Of a stretch of 64,000 nt of DNA, positions 23,197-31,785 are shown in pieces. The stretch lies in NCBI GenBank assembly GCA_964396595.1, contig CAYNFR010000002.1:1-64000 (forward strand). Reading direction: 5' to 3'. Under the pieces are notes generated by a model. It saw only the letters and a program-made list of their open reading frames with translations, was not told where the DNA came from and ran no database searches. How positions within the stretch are numbered: position 1 is the stretch's first letter; each line of letters starts with the position of its first letter. A program made the position numbers and the translations under genes. The DNA comes from CAYNFR01 sp964396595. Lineage in GTDB: Bacteria; Bacteroidota; Bacteroidia; Chitinophagales; Saprospiraceae.

Positions 23197-23435
23197 AGTA
23201 AACGGAATTTTAAAAGAAGAATATTTAGATACAGAGCAAATTAAAACGGTAAAGGAAGCTATTGCTTACTTGTATAAAGCAATGAAACTGTACAACAACA
23301 AACGGACCTCACATGAGTATCAGCAACTACACTCCCGATGCGGTTCATTATGCAACAGAACCTGTTCAAGTGAAGCGATTGTGGAAGAATTATTATCCGA
23401 AGAAGAAAGCAACGGTAAACTCATATCAGGACTAA
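23189..23435 (+). pseudogene. IS3-family transposase C-terminus, frameshifted
   Basis: The frame from 23189 reads VERVNGILKEEYLDTEQIKT and ends near KLYNNKR, the end of the DDE domain of IS3/IS150-type transposases. After position 23305 one extra base shifts the frame. In the next frame PHMSISNYTPDAVHYA continues the same protein to SYQD and a stop at 23433-23435. The N-terminal two-thirds (OrfA and the first catalytic Asp residues) is missing, replaced by the 0.4-kb repeat. The element is therefore dead. Confidence 0.8.
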
Positions 23436-23505
23436 AATTAACTTTGTAAATGAATAACAGGATTAACAATAAAAACGGTAAACTTTTTTCAGGACGAGTC
23501 AGTAG
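23411..23505 (+). mobile_element. right end of the IS3-like remnant
   Basis: AACGGTAAACTCATATCAGGAC at the transposase stop is echoed 64 nt later as ACGGTAAACTTTTTTCAGGAC, then GAGTCAGTAG. A terminal sequence of the form GTAAAC..TCAGGAC is usual for Bacteroidota IS3-type elements. The matching left end was not found. Confidence 0.5.
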
Positions 23506-23596
23506 TTTAAATATCAACAGTTGTTTAGGATGCTTCACCTTAAGCAAGTATGATCCGATCAATAAGCACTTTTCAGCTTGTAATCATCATTTACGG

Positions 23597-23620
23597 AGTG
23601 ACACCTTTTAATGTGTCACT
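23597..23620 (+). terminator. hairpin, possible terminator
   Basis: AGTGACAC / GTGTCACT, an 8-bp perfect stem with an 8-nt loop, then TTTAAAA. It lies between the IS remnant and aguB. The T tract is short, so function is uncertain. Confidence 0.4.
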
Positions 23621-23746
23621 TTAAAAGCCGTATAAGTCATATGCTTGCTGACTAAATGTCTTAAGGGCAAGTTGATAATTCGACATCTCTGGTAGCATCA
23701 TAATTCCCCCTTTCTGACATACCTTTGATCATCAAGCGTGAAGTAT

Positions 23747-24616
23747 ATGACTAAAGTAAATGTTGGATTAATACAGATGAGCTGTGTCGGGGACAAAGAG
23801 GCGAACTTGGGTAAGGCGATAGACAAAATTTGTCAAGCGGCATCAGAGGGTGCACAGATAGTCTGCCTTCAAGAGCTCTTCACCTCACTATATTTTTGTG
23901 ATGAGGAGGATTATGACAATTTCAAGTTAGCAGAAGCTATTCCGGGCCCCTCCACAGATAGACTGTCTCAGGTCGCACAAGAATATAATGTGGTGATAAT
24001 CGCCTCTCTGTTTGAAAAGAGAGCACAAGGCTTATATCACAACACCACGGCGGTAATCGATGCCGATGGCAATTATCTTGGCAAATATCGCAAGATGCAC
24101 ATACCTGATGATCCATCGTATTATGAGAAGTTCTATTTCACACCCGGCGATCTGGGTTATAGAGTATTCGACACGAAATACGGCACTATCGGGGTGTTGA
24201 TCTGCTGGGATCAATGGTATCCGGAGGCGGCGCGTATTACCGCATTGATGGGTGCAGAGATTCTTTTTTATCCTACGGCAATAGGCTGGGCCACCAGTCA
24301 AGACGAAGAGACTAATCAAGAGCAGCACAATGCATGGCAGACGATTCAACGCAGCCATGCCGTAGCCAATGGTGTGCATGTAGTCAGTGTCAATCGTGTG
24401 GGTTACGAGCAGGATGGTGCCATGAAGTTCTGGGGAGGGTCATTTGTTAGCAACCCATTCGGCTCTGTATTGTACAAGGCCTCACATGATGCAGAAGAAA
24501 TTCAAGTTATGACCTTAGACTTATCTTTAACCGATCGATACCGCACACATTGGCCGTTCATGCGTGATAGAAGAATTGATTCTTATCAACCGATTACGAA
24601 GCGGTATATCGATTAA
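23747..24616 (+). CDS. aguB: N-carbamoylputrescine amidase
   Basis: This carbon-nitrogen hydrolase converts N-carbamoylputrescine to putrescine, CO2 and ammonia. I choose the ATG at 23747 (MTKVNVGLIQMSC; 289 aa) over the GTG three codons upstream. The Glu-Lys-Cys triad is visible in CLQELFTSLYF, YRKMHIPDDPSYYEKFYFTPGD and VLICWDQWYPEAAR. The AguB-specific FYFTPGDLGYRVFDT and WGGSFVSNPFG segments are present. Agmatine deiminase follows 166 nt later, which makes the assignment firm. No arginine decarboxylase to make agmatine is in the window. Confidence 0.93.
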   Translation: MTKVNVGLIQMSCVGDKEANLGKAIDKICQAASEGAQIVCLQELFTSLYFCDEEDYDNFKLAEAIPGPSTDRLSQVAQEYNVVIIASLFEKRAQGLYHNTTAVIDADGNYLGKYRKMHIPDDPSYYEKFYFTPGDLGYRVFDTKYGTIGVLICWDQWYPEAARITALMGAEILFYPTAIGWATSQDEETNQEQHNAWQTIQRSHAVANGVHVVSVNRVGYEQDGAMKFWGGSFVSNPFGSVLYKASHDAEEIQVMTLDLSLTDRYRTHWPFMRDRRIDSYQPITKRYID

Positions 24617-24782
24617 ATACGCATTGATCTATAGAAACTTATTGCTTAAATTTATGCTTCATATTTGCTTCAGCACAGATTTTTTCGACAACGAAACTAA
24701 ATTGGCCGGCTATGCCGCTAATAGGCAGAAAAGATCGATTATTTATTTACACTACCAAGGTCTAATGCAAAATCAAGCTTAA

Positions 24783-25850
24783 ATGTCATTTCTACAAAGA
24801 ACAGATATCGCCACCCCTCGAAAACAGGGGTATTTTTTTCCGCCGGAATGGTATCCCCACCGGGCGACATGGCTCAGCTGGCCGCACAAAGAGATGAGTT
24901 GGCCGGGCAAAATAGCGTCCATTTATCCGAAATATGCGGCTTTCATCGGCTATTTAGTTCAAGGAGAAGATGTATGCATCAATGTTCGTGATGAGAATAT
25001 GGAGGCAAGTGCCAGAGTACATCTTGAAAAAGCGGGCGTGTCACTAGATCGCGTATTCTTTTATCATCATCCCACGAATGATGCCTGGTGTCGCGATCAT
25101 GGACCGGCATTTCTAATACATCCCGAAGGACATCGTGCGATCATTGATTGGGGGTTTAATGCATGGGGGGGCAAGTACCCTCCTTATGAGCTCGACGATG
25201 TGATCCCCAGTCTGGTAGCGAAGGCGCTATCCTTACCTTGTTTTTATCCAAATATCATCATGGAAGGTGGTTCTGTCGAATTTAACGGAGCAGGTTCTTT
25301 GTTGACAAGCAGATCGTGCTTGCTCAATCAAAATCGCAATCCCCATCTCAACCAAGAACAGATAGAATCATACCTGAGAGAGTTTTACAATGTTGATCAG
25401 ATCCTGTGGGTCAGCGATGGTATAGTAGGAGATGATACGGATGGGCATATAGATGATACCATCAGATTTGTAAATGCAGACACTGTAATAACTGTGATCG
25501 AGGAGGATCGCGATGATGAAAATTATGAGATACTGCAACAGAATCTCCGAGAACTCAAGGCCATGCGTTTAATTAACGGAACGCAACTCAATATAGTCGA
25601 AATCCCTATGCCCAGCCCTGTGGTCTATGAAGATCATAGACTGCCAGCGAGCTACGCTAACTATTATATTGCCAACAAACATGTGATCGTGCCGACTTAT
25701 CGCTGTCCTCAGGATGATAAAGCGCTAGAAATCATCCAATCGTGCCACCCTGAGCGGCAGGTAGTCGGTATTGACTCGACAGATATTATCTGGGGACTGG
25801 GAAGTTTTCACTGCCTAAGTCAGCAAGAACCAATGCCTTTGATCAAGTAA
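24783..25850 (+). CDS. aguA: agmatine deiminase
   Basis: This enzyme hydrolyses agmatine to N-carbamoylputrescine and ammonia, feeding AguB just upstream. The 355-residue pentein-fold protein has the substrate-binding MEGGSVEFNGAGSLLTS (about 160-176), DDTDGHIDD (about 218-226) and PSPVVYEDHRLPASYANYYI. The C-terminal catalytic Cys lies in IIWGLGSFHCLSQQEP. The pair forms the two-step agmatine route to putrescine, the usual precursor of sym-homospermidine or spermidine in this phylum. Confidence 0.95.
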   Translation: MSFLQRTDIATPRKQGYFFPPEWYPHRATWLSWPHKEMSWPGKIASIYPKYAAFIGYLVQGEDVCINVRDENMEASARVHLEKAGVSLDRVFFYHHPTNDAWCRDHGPAFLIHPEGHRAIIDWGFNAWGGKYPPYELDDVIPSLVAKALSLPCFYPNIIMEGGSVEFNGAGSLLTSRSCLLNQNRNPHLNQEQIESYLREFYNVDQILWVSDGIVGDDTDGHIDDTIRFVNADTVITVIEEDRDDENYEILQQNLRELKAMRLINGTQLNIVEIPMPSPVVYEDHRLPASYANYYIANKHVIVPTYRCPQDDKALEIIQSCHPERQVVGIDSTDIIWGLGSFHCLSQQEPMPLIK

Positions 25851-25857
25851 TAAAAAT

Positions 25858-25890
25858 GAAAAAGGTGCTTCATAGAAGAAGCACCTTTTC
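25858..25890. terminator. bidirectional terminator between aguA and PDZ gene
   Basis: A stem of about 12 bp (GAAAAAGGTGCTTC / GAAGCACCTTTTC) with a 6-nt loop carries A-rich and T-rich flanks, so it can stop transcription from both convergent genes. Confidence 0.8.
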
Positions 25891-25911
25891 TATAGACTTG
25901 ATATTCAAAAA

Positions 25912-26661
25912 TTACCTAAAGGCATCAGGACGCTCGGTGAGTTTAATTTTTATTTTCTTGTCTGCCCCTGCCCTGAGCACACTTATCTCAATCGTATCAG
26001 CAGGATCAAAGAAATATAGTATCTGTAGCAGATCATCCGTCTTTTTTATGCGAGCACCATTAACGCTTGTTACGAGATCGCCTTTCTGTATACCTGCTAT
26101 TCCGGCAGGGCCTTCAGCGGCTACATCCTCGATAAGCGCCCCATCTTTCGACTCTCCTAACTTCACACCGAGATAAGAATTTGAGGGCTTGTTAAACCGA
26201 AAACTCGACATAAACTCTTCCTGATTAAATGGAGATCTGTTAAACCTATCTTCTCTTTCTGATCTGTTAATTCGTGCTCTATCGCGAGCGTTCTCACGAT
26301 TTTCTAGCATCTGTTTACGAAACTCTTCTCTTCGGTTTATATCCGGAAAAATAAATTCCTCCTCGTCTGTGGTGGTAAAAATCTTAACTCGCCGTCTGGG
26401 CGTTTTATCGAAATCTACCTGAATGCCGGCCTCGTCCAGTTTTTGTTTGATATCTGCCGGCATGATTCCCTCATCTTCCCAAGCAATCACTTGCTCGTCA
26501 TCACCTGTTATAACCCTCACGGTGATGTATCTCATACCATCTATTTCGTTAATCTCCGTATTTACTTGTTTTTTGATCGTGGATCTTTTGCTATCATTAT
26601 CTTGTGAAAAGATAGGATAAGCGAGCATCAGCCATACTGCCAAGAAAAGGATGTTTCTCAT
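25912..26661 (-). CDS. secreted PDZ-domain protein
   Basis: This 249-residue protein has a signal peptide (MRNILFLAVWLMLAYPIFSQ). A charged middle region at about 90-150 is rich in Arg/Glu/Asn (REEFRKQMLENRENARDRAR) and probably helical. The C-terminal PDZ domain (about 163-245) has YLGVKLGESKDGALIEDV and the GPAGIAGIQKGDLVTSVNG carboxylate-binding stretch. No protease domain is attached, so it is likely a periplasmic binding or scaffold protein. It stands alone, convergent with aguA and divergent from the TonB-domain gene. Confidence 0.8.
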   Translation of the reverse strand: MRNILFLAVWLMLAYPIFSQDNDSKRSTIKKQVNTEINEIDGMRYITVRVITGDDEQVIAWEDEGIMPADIKQKLDEAGIQVDFDKTPRRRVKIFTTTDEEEFIFPDINRREEFRKQMLENRENARDRARINRSEREDRFNRSPFNQEEFMSSFRFNKPSNSYLGVKLGESKDGALIEDVAAEGPAGIAGIQKGDLVTSVNGARIKKTDDLLQILYFFDPADTIEISVLRAGADKKIKIKLTERPDAFR

Positions 26662-26749
26662 AAATGAATGATTTTAGGTTTGATAATTTCTCAAAGCTAA
26701 AGTGTTTATAAAGACCGTTTACTTAAGAAAACATTAAAGTGTTGAGAAG

Positions 26750-27223
26750 TTGAAAGAAAAACGCGCGAAGAACTTTAGCCCTAAGCCCTACTATCCGGGC
26801 GGAAGCAAAGCCATGAGTGAATTTGTGAGGGCAAGGATGCAATATCCGACACAAGCTATCAATGCAGGTGTAAACGGTATAGTAATAACCAAGCTTGACA
26901 TAGATTTCACCGGTAACGTGAGGTATGTAAGAATCATATCCGGCATTGGCTATGGTTGCGACGAAGAAGCAATGCGACTTTGTCGGCTTTTAAAATTTGC
27001 CGTTGATCAAACACCCAGGAAAGGAAAAGTGATTTATCAGAAAACGATTAATATCCACTTCAACCTTCCGAAGTCGATTGCGCCTCCGAAAGAGACCCAT
27101 GAAGAGCCAATATCTGAATCAATTGAGATAAATTATTTATTGACCTATGAAAACCATAACAAGCAACCGAAAGAGCCGCCGTCAGCTTTGTCATACACCG
27201 TGATTCTACCTGATGATGTCTAA
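26750..27223 (+). CDS. TonB C-terminal domain protein
   Basis: This 157-residue protein is mainly one TonB C-terminal domain (about 14-105): YYPGGSKAMSEFVRARMQYP, then GIVITKLDIDFTGNVRYVRI and CDEEAMRLCRLLKF. It lacks the N-terminal membrane anchor and Pro-rich spacer of a true energy transducer, so it is not a complete TonB. The TTG at 26750 is the only plausible start before the domain, because a stop lies five codons upstream. Such stand-alone domains are common in Bacteroidota with unknown roles. Confidence 0.7.
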   Translation: MKEKRAKNFSPKPYYPGGSKAMSEFVRARMQYPTQAINAGVNGIVITKLDIDFTGNVRYVRIISGIGYGCDEEAMRLCRLLKFAVDQTPRKGKVIYQKTINIHFNLPKSIAPPKETHEEPISESIEINYLLTYENHNKQPKEPPSALSYTVILPDDV

Positions 27224-27244
27224 TTAATAAGCTCAAGTAGTTAT

Positions 27245-27270
27245 GGACAATCTTTATAGTGATATTGTCC
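27245..27270. promoter_or_regulatory. inverted repeat upstream of the rimP promoter
   Basis: GGACAAT (27245-27251) and ATTGTCC (27264-27270) are perfect inverted copies with a 12-nt spacer. The pair ends 11 nt before the TATATTTG box, a position suitable for an operator. No T tract follows, so it is not a good terminator for the TonB-domain gene. Confidence 0.45.
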
Positions 27271-27281
27271 GTAGAAAGTAC

Positions 27282-27289
27282 TATATTTG
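27282..27289 (+). promoter_or_regulatory. -7 box of the rimP-nusA-infB operon
   Basis: TATATTTG matches TAnnTTTG exactly, 61 nt before the rimP ATG and 18 nt before the leader terminator. A TTG lies 14 nt upstream, closer than the usual spacing. Confidence 0.5.
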
Positions 27290-27307
27290 CACACCGAAAG
27301 GGAAGGA

Positions 27308-27330
27308 GGGAACGGAAGTTCCCTTTTTTT
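27308..27330 (+). terminator. leader terminator before rimP-nusA-infB
   Basis: GGGAAC / GTTCCC, a 6-bp perfect stem closed by a GGAA (GNRA-type) loop, is followed at once by T7. It lies between the promoter and the rimP start, so it can only act on the operon's own leader RNA. Confidence 0.8.
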
Positions 27331-27349
27331 GTACCTGAATTTTTGGATA

Positions 27350-27790
27350 ATGATAGAAGAAGCTTTAGCTAAAGTGCTTAAAGAGCTTTTCGAAAGCGAA
27401 GAGTATAAGAGCTGTTTTTTAGTTGAAATAGAATGCAAGCCGAATAACAAGGTAGAAGTATATATCGATTCAGATGAGGCATTAACATTAGGTATATGCC
27501 AAAAGATCAGTAGACACTTGGAAGGCTTCATTGATGAAAAAGGGTGGCTCGGCGAGAAATACACGCTTGAAGTTTCTTCTCCGGGAGTAGATCGCCCTTT
27601 GAAATATTTAAGACAGTATCTTAAAAATGTGGGGAGGCGTCTGAGTGTTGACACGACAGAAGAAACAAAAGTAGAAGGTAAGCTAGAGGAGGTAAAAGAA
27701 GATAGAATCATCTTAAACGAGAAAGATAAAAAGATAGAAATTTTAATCGAAAATATTCATAAAGCACAAGTGATTGTGAGTTTTAAATAA
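27350..27790 (+). CDS. rimP: ribosome maturation factor RimP
   Basis: RimP assists maturation of the 30S subunit. I use the ATG at 27350 (MIEEALAKVLKELFES; 146 aa); the longer frame runs back through the leader terminator. The first domain holds CFLVEIECKPNNKVEVYIDSD and GWLGEKYTLEVSSPGVDRPL (about 66-85, the conserved YxLEVSSPGxxRPL block); a C-terminal SH3-like domain follows. nusA follows 5 nt later and infB after it, the classical operon order. Confidence 0.92.
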   Translation: MIEEALAKVLKELFESEEYKSCFLVEIECKPNNKVEVYIDSDEALTLGICQKISRHLEGFIDEKGWLGEKYTLEVSSPGVDRPLKYLRQYLKNVGRRLSVDTTEETKVEGKLEEVKEDRIILNEKDKKIEILIENIHKAQVIVSFK

Positions 27791-27795
27791 ATGAT

Positions 27796-29025
27796 ATGAA
27801 TCTATTAGAATCATTTTCAGAATTTAAGGCCGGCAAAAATATCGACAGGCCGACCATGGTGAGAGTACTCGAAGATGTTTTCAGAACCCTTATCAAAAAG
27901 AAGTATGGCACTGATGACAACTTTGACATCATTGTTAACACGACTGGGGATTTGGAGATATGGCGAGTCAGAGAAATCGTGCCTGATGGAGAGGTAACTG
28001 ATGACAGAGCTCAAGTTTCCATTACGGAGGCCCAAGAAATAGATGAGGATTATGATGTCGGAGAGGAGTGCTACGAGCAGCTCGAACTAGAGGAGTTTGG
28101 CAGAAGGTCTGTATTAGCCGCGAGGCAAACACTTCAATCTAGAATATTAGAACTAGAAAAAGACGAGATATACAAGCGGTATTCAGATCGATTAGGAGAT
28201 ATAGTCGTGGGAGAGGTTCATCAAGTTCTTAAAAGAGAGATTCTTATACTTGACGACGTTTCTGGAAACGAGCTCATACTGCCACGCAGTGAAATGATCA
28301 AAGGCGATTACTTCCGTAAGGGCGATATAGTCAGGTCGGTAATAAAAAAGGTGGATATGCGCAACAACAACCCTGCAGTTATCATCTCTCGAACAGACAA
28401 TGCTTTTTTAGCAAAACTTCTTGAGCAAGAAGTTCCGGAAATAGAAGATGGACTAATTACCATTAAGAACATCGTTCGCATGCCCGGCGAAAGGGCGAAA
28501 GTGGCCGTTGAATCTTATGATGACAGAATAGACCCTGTAGGCGCATGCGTAGGTATGAAAGGAAGTCGTATACATGGTATTGTGCGCGAGTTAAAGAACG
28601 AAAATATTGATATCGTCAATTATACCACAAACCTCAATCTACTTATTCAGAGATCACTAACGCCAGCGAAAGTTACCAATATCAAAATCGATGATGATCG
28701 CAAGACGGCTGCGGTTTTCTTGAAGCCCGATCAAGTTTCATTGGCTATCGGCAGAGGAGGGGCTAATATTAAATTAGCCAGTAAATTAACGGGCTACGAA
28801 ATAGATGTCTACAGAGATTCAGATGAAGAAATAGACGATGTAGATTTGGACGAATTTGCAGATGCTATCGAAGACTGGGTGATCGATCAGCTTAAGAGTA
28901 TCGGATGTGATACAGCTCGAAGTGTATTAAACTTGAGTAAAGAAGAGCTGATCAGGAGAACGGATCTAGAGGACGAAACAGTTGATGAAGTATTAAAAAT
29001 CCTCAGTGAGGAATTAGAAGAATAA
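27796..29025 (+). CDS. nusA: transcription termination/antitermination factor NusA
   Basis: NusA binds RNA polymerase near the exit channel and modulates pausing, termination and antitermination. The 409-residue protein has an N-terminal polymerase-binding domain (about 1-125) and an S1 domain (about 135-200, GDIVVGEVHQVLKREILIL). Two KH domains span about 230-345, including DPVGACVGMKGSRI and DQVSLAIGRGGANIKLASKL. A short acidic end with a helix-hairpin-helix-like segment follows. The tandem AR domains of E. coli NusA are absent, as is usual outside Proteobacteria. A terminator in the operon leader makes autoregulation plausible. Confidence 0.96.
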   Translation: MNLLESFSEFKAGKNIDRPTMVRVLEDVFRTLIKKKYGTDDNFDIIVNTTGDLEIWRVREIVPDGEVTDDRAQVSITEAQEIDEDYDVGEECYEQLELEEFGRRSVLAARQTLQSRILELEKDEIYKRYSDRLGDIVVGEVHQVLKREILILDDVSGNELILPRSEMIKGDYFRKGDIVRSVIKKVDMRNNNPAVIISRTDNAFLAKLLEQEVPEIEDGLITIKNIVRMPGERAKVAVESYDDRIDPVGACVGMKGSRIHGIVRELKNENIDIVNYTTNLNLLIQRSLTPAKVTNIKIDDDRKTAAVFLKPDQVSLAIGRGGANIKLASKLTGYEIDVYRDSDEEIDDVDLDEFADAIEDWVIDQLKSIGCDTARSVLNLSKEELIRRTDLEDETVDEVLKILSEELEE

Positions 29026-29093
29026 TAGTGCCGTATGGACTATTATAATATTTAAGCGCCCGAAAAAGCGCATTTTTTGAAGAAATTTGTTTT

Positions 29094-31733
29094 ATGTCTT
29101 ATAGGCTGATAAAAGTTGCTAAAGAACTTAATGTTGGACTCAGTACCATCATAGATTTCTTGCATTCCAAGGGATTTGAGGTGGAAAATAAACCGACAGC
29201 TCAGGTAACAGAAGAGATGCATGTCTTGTTGCTGAAGGAGTTTAGCACATCAATTGAGGAAAAATCTAAGGCTGACAAACTGGTCATAGGCAATCGCATA
29301 GAAGAAGCCGTTAAACATGAACCAATCCCCAAACAAGCTGTCGCGCCTCCCCCGGTAACGCCAATAGTTTCAACACCCAAGGCTGACGAGCCGGCCAATG
29401 TGCCAAAAGAAGAAATTAAAGTAGAAGCACCTAGGCTAGGTTTAAAAATTGTTGATAAAATAAATCTTGATAAGCCGGAGCCGCCGGTAAAAGAAGAGCT
29501 TATATCTCCTGAACAAAATCCCGTAGAATCTCTCCCACAAACGCGAGAAAGTCAACCCACTGAGGACTTAGTAAGAGCTAAAACACCTCAGCTGGAAGGC
29601 TTGAAAATAAAGGGCAAAATCGACACTAAAAGATTCGAAGAAAAGCCTAAAAAAGCAGTCAAGGAGTCTGCGCCTGTAGCCAAGGATCAGGGTCAAAAAA
29701 CGAAGAGAAAACGTAAAAAACTTCCGCTAGATAGCGCTAATACACAGAGAGGAGGAGGGGCAAGACCACCTATTCTACCAAAGGGCAAAGTCAAGAAAGA
29801 AGATGAGCTAAAGCAAATCAGTGCTAAGGAGATAGAGGATAAGCTCAAAGCCACAATGGCTAAAATCTCCGGTGGCAAAACCAATAAACGTCAACGAATC
29901 AGACGTGACAGCAGAGATGTAAGACGAGAAAGACAAGAAGAGCTAGATTCTTCATTGGAGGGGGGAGCGATACAGGTGACCGAATTTATCTCTGTATCCG
30001 AGCTTGCTAATTTGTTAGACATTAACGCGACGGATATCATCATGACTTGTATGAACCTCGGTGTCATCGTCTCAATTAATCAAAGACTTGACGCGGAGAT
30101 AATTGAAATCGTAGCAGAAGAGTTCAACAAAGAAATCGAATTTATCAACGCAGAAGATCAACTCGAGATCGAAGAAGAAGAGGAGGATGCGCCGGAAGAC
30201 CTTGTCCCTAGAGGTCCGATTGTGACTGTTATGGGACACGTTGATCATGGAAAAACATCTTTGCTCGACTACATAAGAAAAGCGAATGTTGCGGGTGGAG
30301 AAGCCGGAGGTATTACCCAGCACATCGGCGCGTATGAAGTAAAAGTCGGAGAAACAAAAGTATCTTTTCTAGATACGCCGGGTCACGAAGCATTTACAGC
30401 TATGAGGGCAAGAGGAGCCAAAGTCACAGACGTGGCGATCATTATCATTGCGGCCGATGATCGCATAATGCCTCAGACAAAAGAAGCCATTAGCCACGCG
30501 CAAGCAGCTAGTGTACCTATGATATTTGCTATCAACAAAGTTGATAAGCCAGGAGCAAATCCGAATAAGATTAAGGAAGAGCTGTCGGGAATGAATATTC
30601 TTGTCGAAGAATGGGGTGGAAAATATCAATCTCAGGATATATCGGCAAAAACAGGTCTAGGTATCCAAGAATTATTGGATAAGATCATCCTCGAAGCAGA
30701 AATACTTGAACTTAAAGCTAATCCTAAACGCAAAGCGGTAGGAACAATAGTAGAAGCATCTCTTGACAAAGGCCGGGGCTATGTAACCAAAGTACTCGTC
30801 CAAAACGGGACATTGGCTATTGGTGATGTGATCGTTGCAGGATCGCACTCAGGTAAGGTCAAAGCGATGTTTAATGAAAATGGGGAACGCGTCAAGAATG
30901 CGGGACCCTCCACTCCTGTCCTAGTCCTCGGACTCAACGGCGCACCACAAGCAGGTGAGAAATTTAAACAAGTTGAGTCTGATCAAGAAGCACGTCAAAT
31001 CGCATCGAAAAGACAGCAAATCGAACGCGAACAAAGCAATAGAGCAAATAAGCGAATAAGCCTCGACGAAATCGGTCGCCGTCTAGCACTAGGCAATTTC
31101 CGCGAATTAAACCTCATAATCAAAGGAGATGTCGATGGTTCAATAGAGGCATTGTCAGATTCATTATTGAAACAATCGATAGAATCTGTTCAAGTAAACA
31201 TCATCCATAAAGCAGTAGGACAAATCGCAGAGTCAGATGTCTTGTTAGCGAGCGCATCAGACGCGATCATCATCGGATTCCAGGTGAGACCGTCAACAAC
31301 AGCACGCCAAATAGCAGAAAAGGAAGGTGTGGAAATCAAGTTATACTCGATTATTTACGAAGCGATTGACGAAATTCGCTCAGCGATAGAGGGTATGCTA
31401 GAGCCTACAAAGGAAGAGAAGATCACAGCTGAAATACAAGTACGAGAAGTTTACAAAATCAGTAAAATCGGAACCATCGCGGGGTGCTATGTTACTACCG
31501 GTACCGTTAACCGCAATAACTACATCCGCGTAATCAGAGATGGAATTGTCATCTATCCTAATAAAGAAGGGGCTAACGGTGAGCTAAGCAGCTTGAAGAG
31601 ATTCAAAGACGACGCGAAAGATGTTCGTGCAGGTCTAGAATGCGGTATAACACTCAGGAACTTTAATGACATTCAGGTAGATGATATCATCGAAGCGTAC
31701 GAGATAATAGAGATTAAGCAGAAGCTCAAATAA
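29094..31733 (+). CDS. infB: translation initiation factor IF-2
   Basis: This GTPase places initiator tRNA on the 30S subunit. The 879-residue protein has an N-terminal IF2N module (about 1-55), then a low-complexity Lys/Glu/Pro-rich linker to about 290. The G domain carries G1 GHVDHGKTSLLDYI (about 381-394), G3 DTPGHEAFT and G4 NKVDKPGAN. Domains II-IV end with the C2 domain that holds fMet-tRNA. The gap from nusA contains a weak GCGC/GCGC hairpin followed by ATTTTTT (29056-29078), possibly a processing or pause site. Confidence 0.97.
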   Translation: MSYRLIKVAKELNVGLSTIIDFLHSKGFEVENKPTAQVTEEMHVLLLKEFSTSIEEKSKADKLVIGNRIEEAVKHEPIPKQAVAPPPVTPIVSTPKADEPANVPKEEIKVEAPRLGLKIVDKINLDKPEPPVKEELISPEQNPVESLPQTRESQPTEDLVRAKTPQLEGLKIKGKIDTKRFEEKPKKAVKESAPVAKDQGQKTKRKRKKLPLDSANTQRGGGARPPILPKGKVKKEDELKQISAKEIEDKLKATMAKISGGKTNKRQRIRRDSRDVRRERQEELDSSLEGGAIQVTEFISVSELANLLDINATDIIMTCMNLGVIVSINQRLDAEIIEIVAEEFNKEIEFINAEDQLEIEEEEEDAPEDLVPRGPIVTVMGHVDHGKTSLLDYIRKANVAGGEAGGITQHIGAYEVKVGETKVSFLDTPGHEAFTAMRARGAKVTDVAIIIIAADDRIMPQTKEAISHAQAASVPMIFAINKVDKPGANPNKIKEELSGMNILVEEWGGKYQSQDISAKTGLGIQELLDKIILEAEILELKANPKRKAVGTIVEASLDKGRGYVTKVLVQNGTLAIGDVIVAGSHSGKVKAMFNENGERVKNAGPSTPVLVLGLNGAPQAGEKFKQVESDQEARQIASKRQQIEREQSNRANKRISLDEIGRRLALGNFRELNLIIKGDVDGSIEALSDSLLKQSIESVQVNIIHKAVGQIAESDVLLASASDAIIIGFQVRPSTTARQIAEKEGVEIKLYSIIYEAIDEIRSAIEGMLEPTKEEKITAEIQVREVYKISKIGTIAGCYVTTGTVNRNNYIRVIRDGIVIYPNKEGANGELSSLKRFKDDAKDVRAGLECGITLRNFNDIQVDDIIEAYEIIEIKQKLK

Positions 31734-31785
31734 AATCCTAGAGCAGCCAAAACCTGTATTAAACTTGCCGACGCGTCAAGAAAAA

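Noticed and set aside
24564..24782. Small ORF between aguB and aguA
   Set aside because: It overlaps the 3' end of aguB out of frame and shows no family resemblance; the gap looks like plain spacer.
29056..29078. Terminator between nusA and infB
   Set aside because: The stem is only 4 bp (GCGC/GCGC) with an 8-nt loop, too weak to call, though the T6 that follows is notable.
31741..31785. TTG start for the TIGR02757 gene at 31765
   Set aside because: The ATG at 31786 gives the usual family start; the extra residues from the TTG are not family-like.
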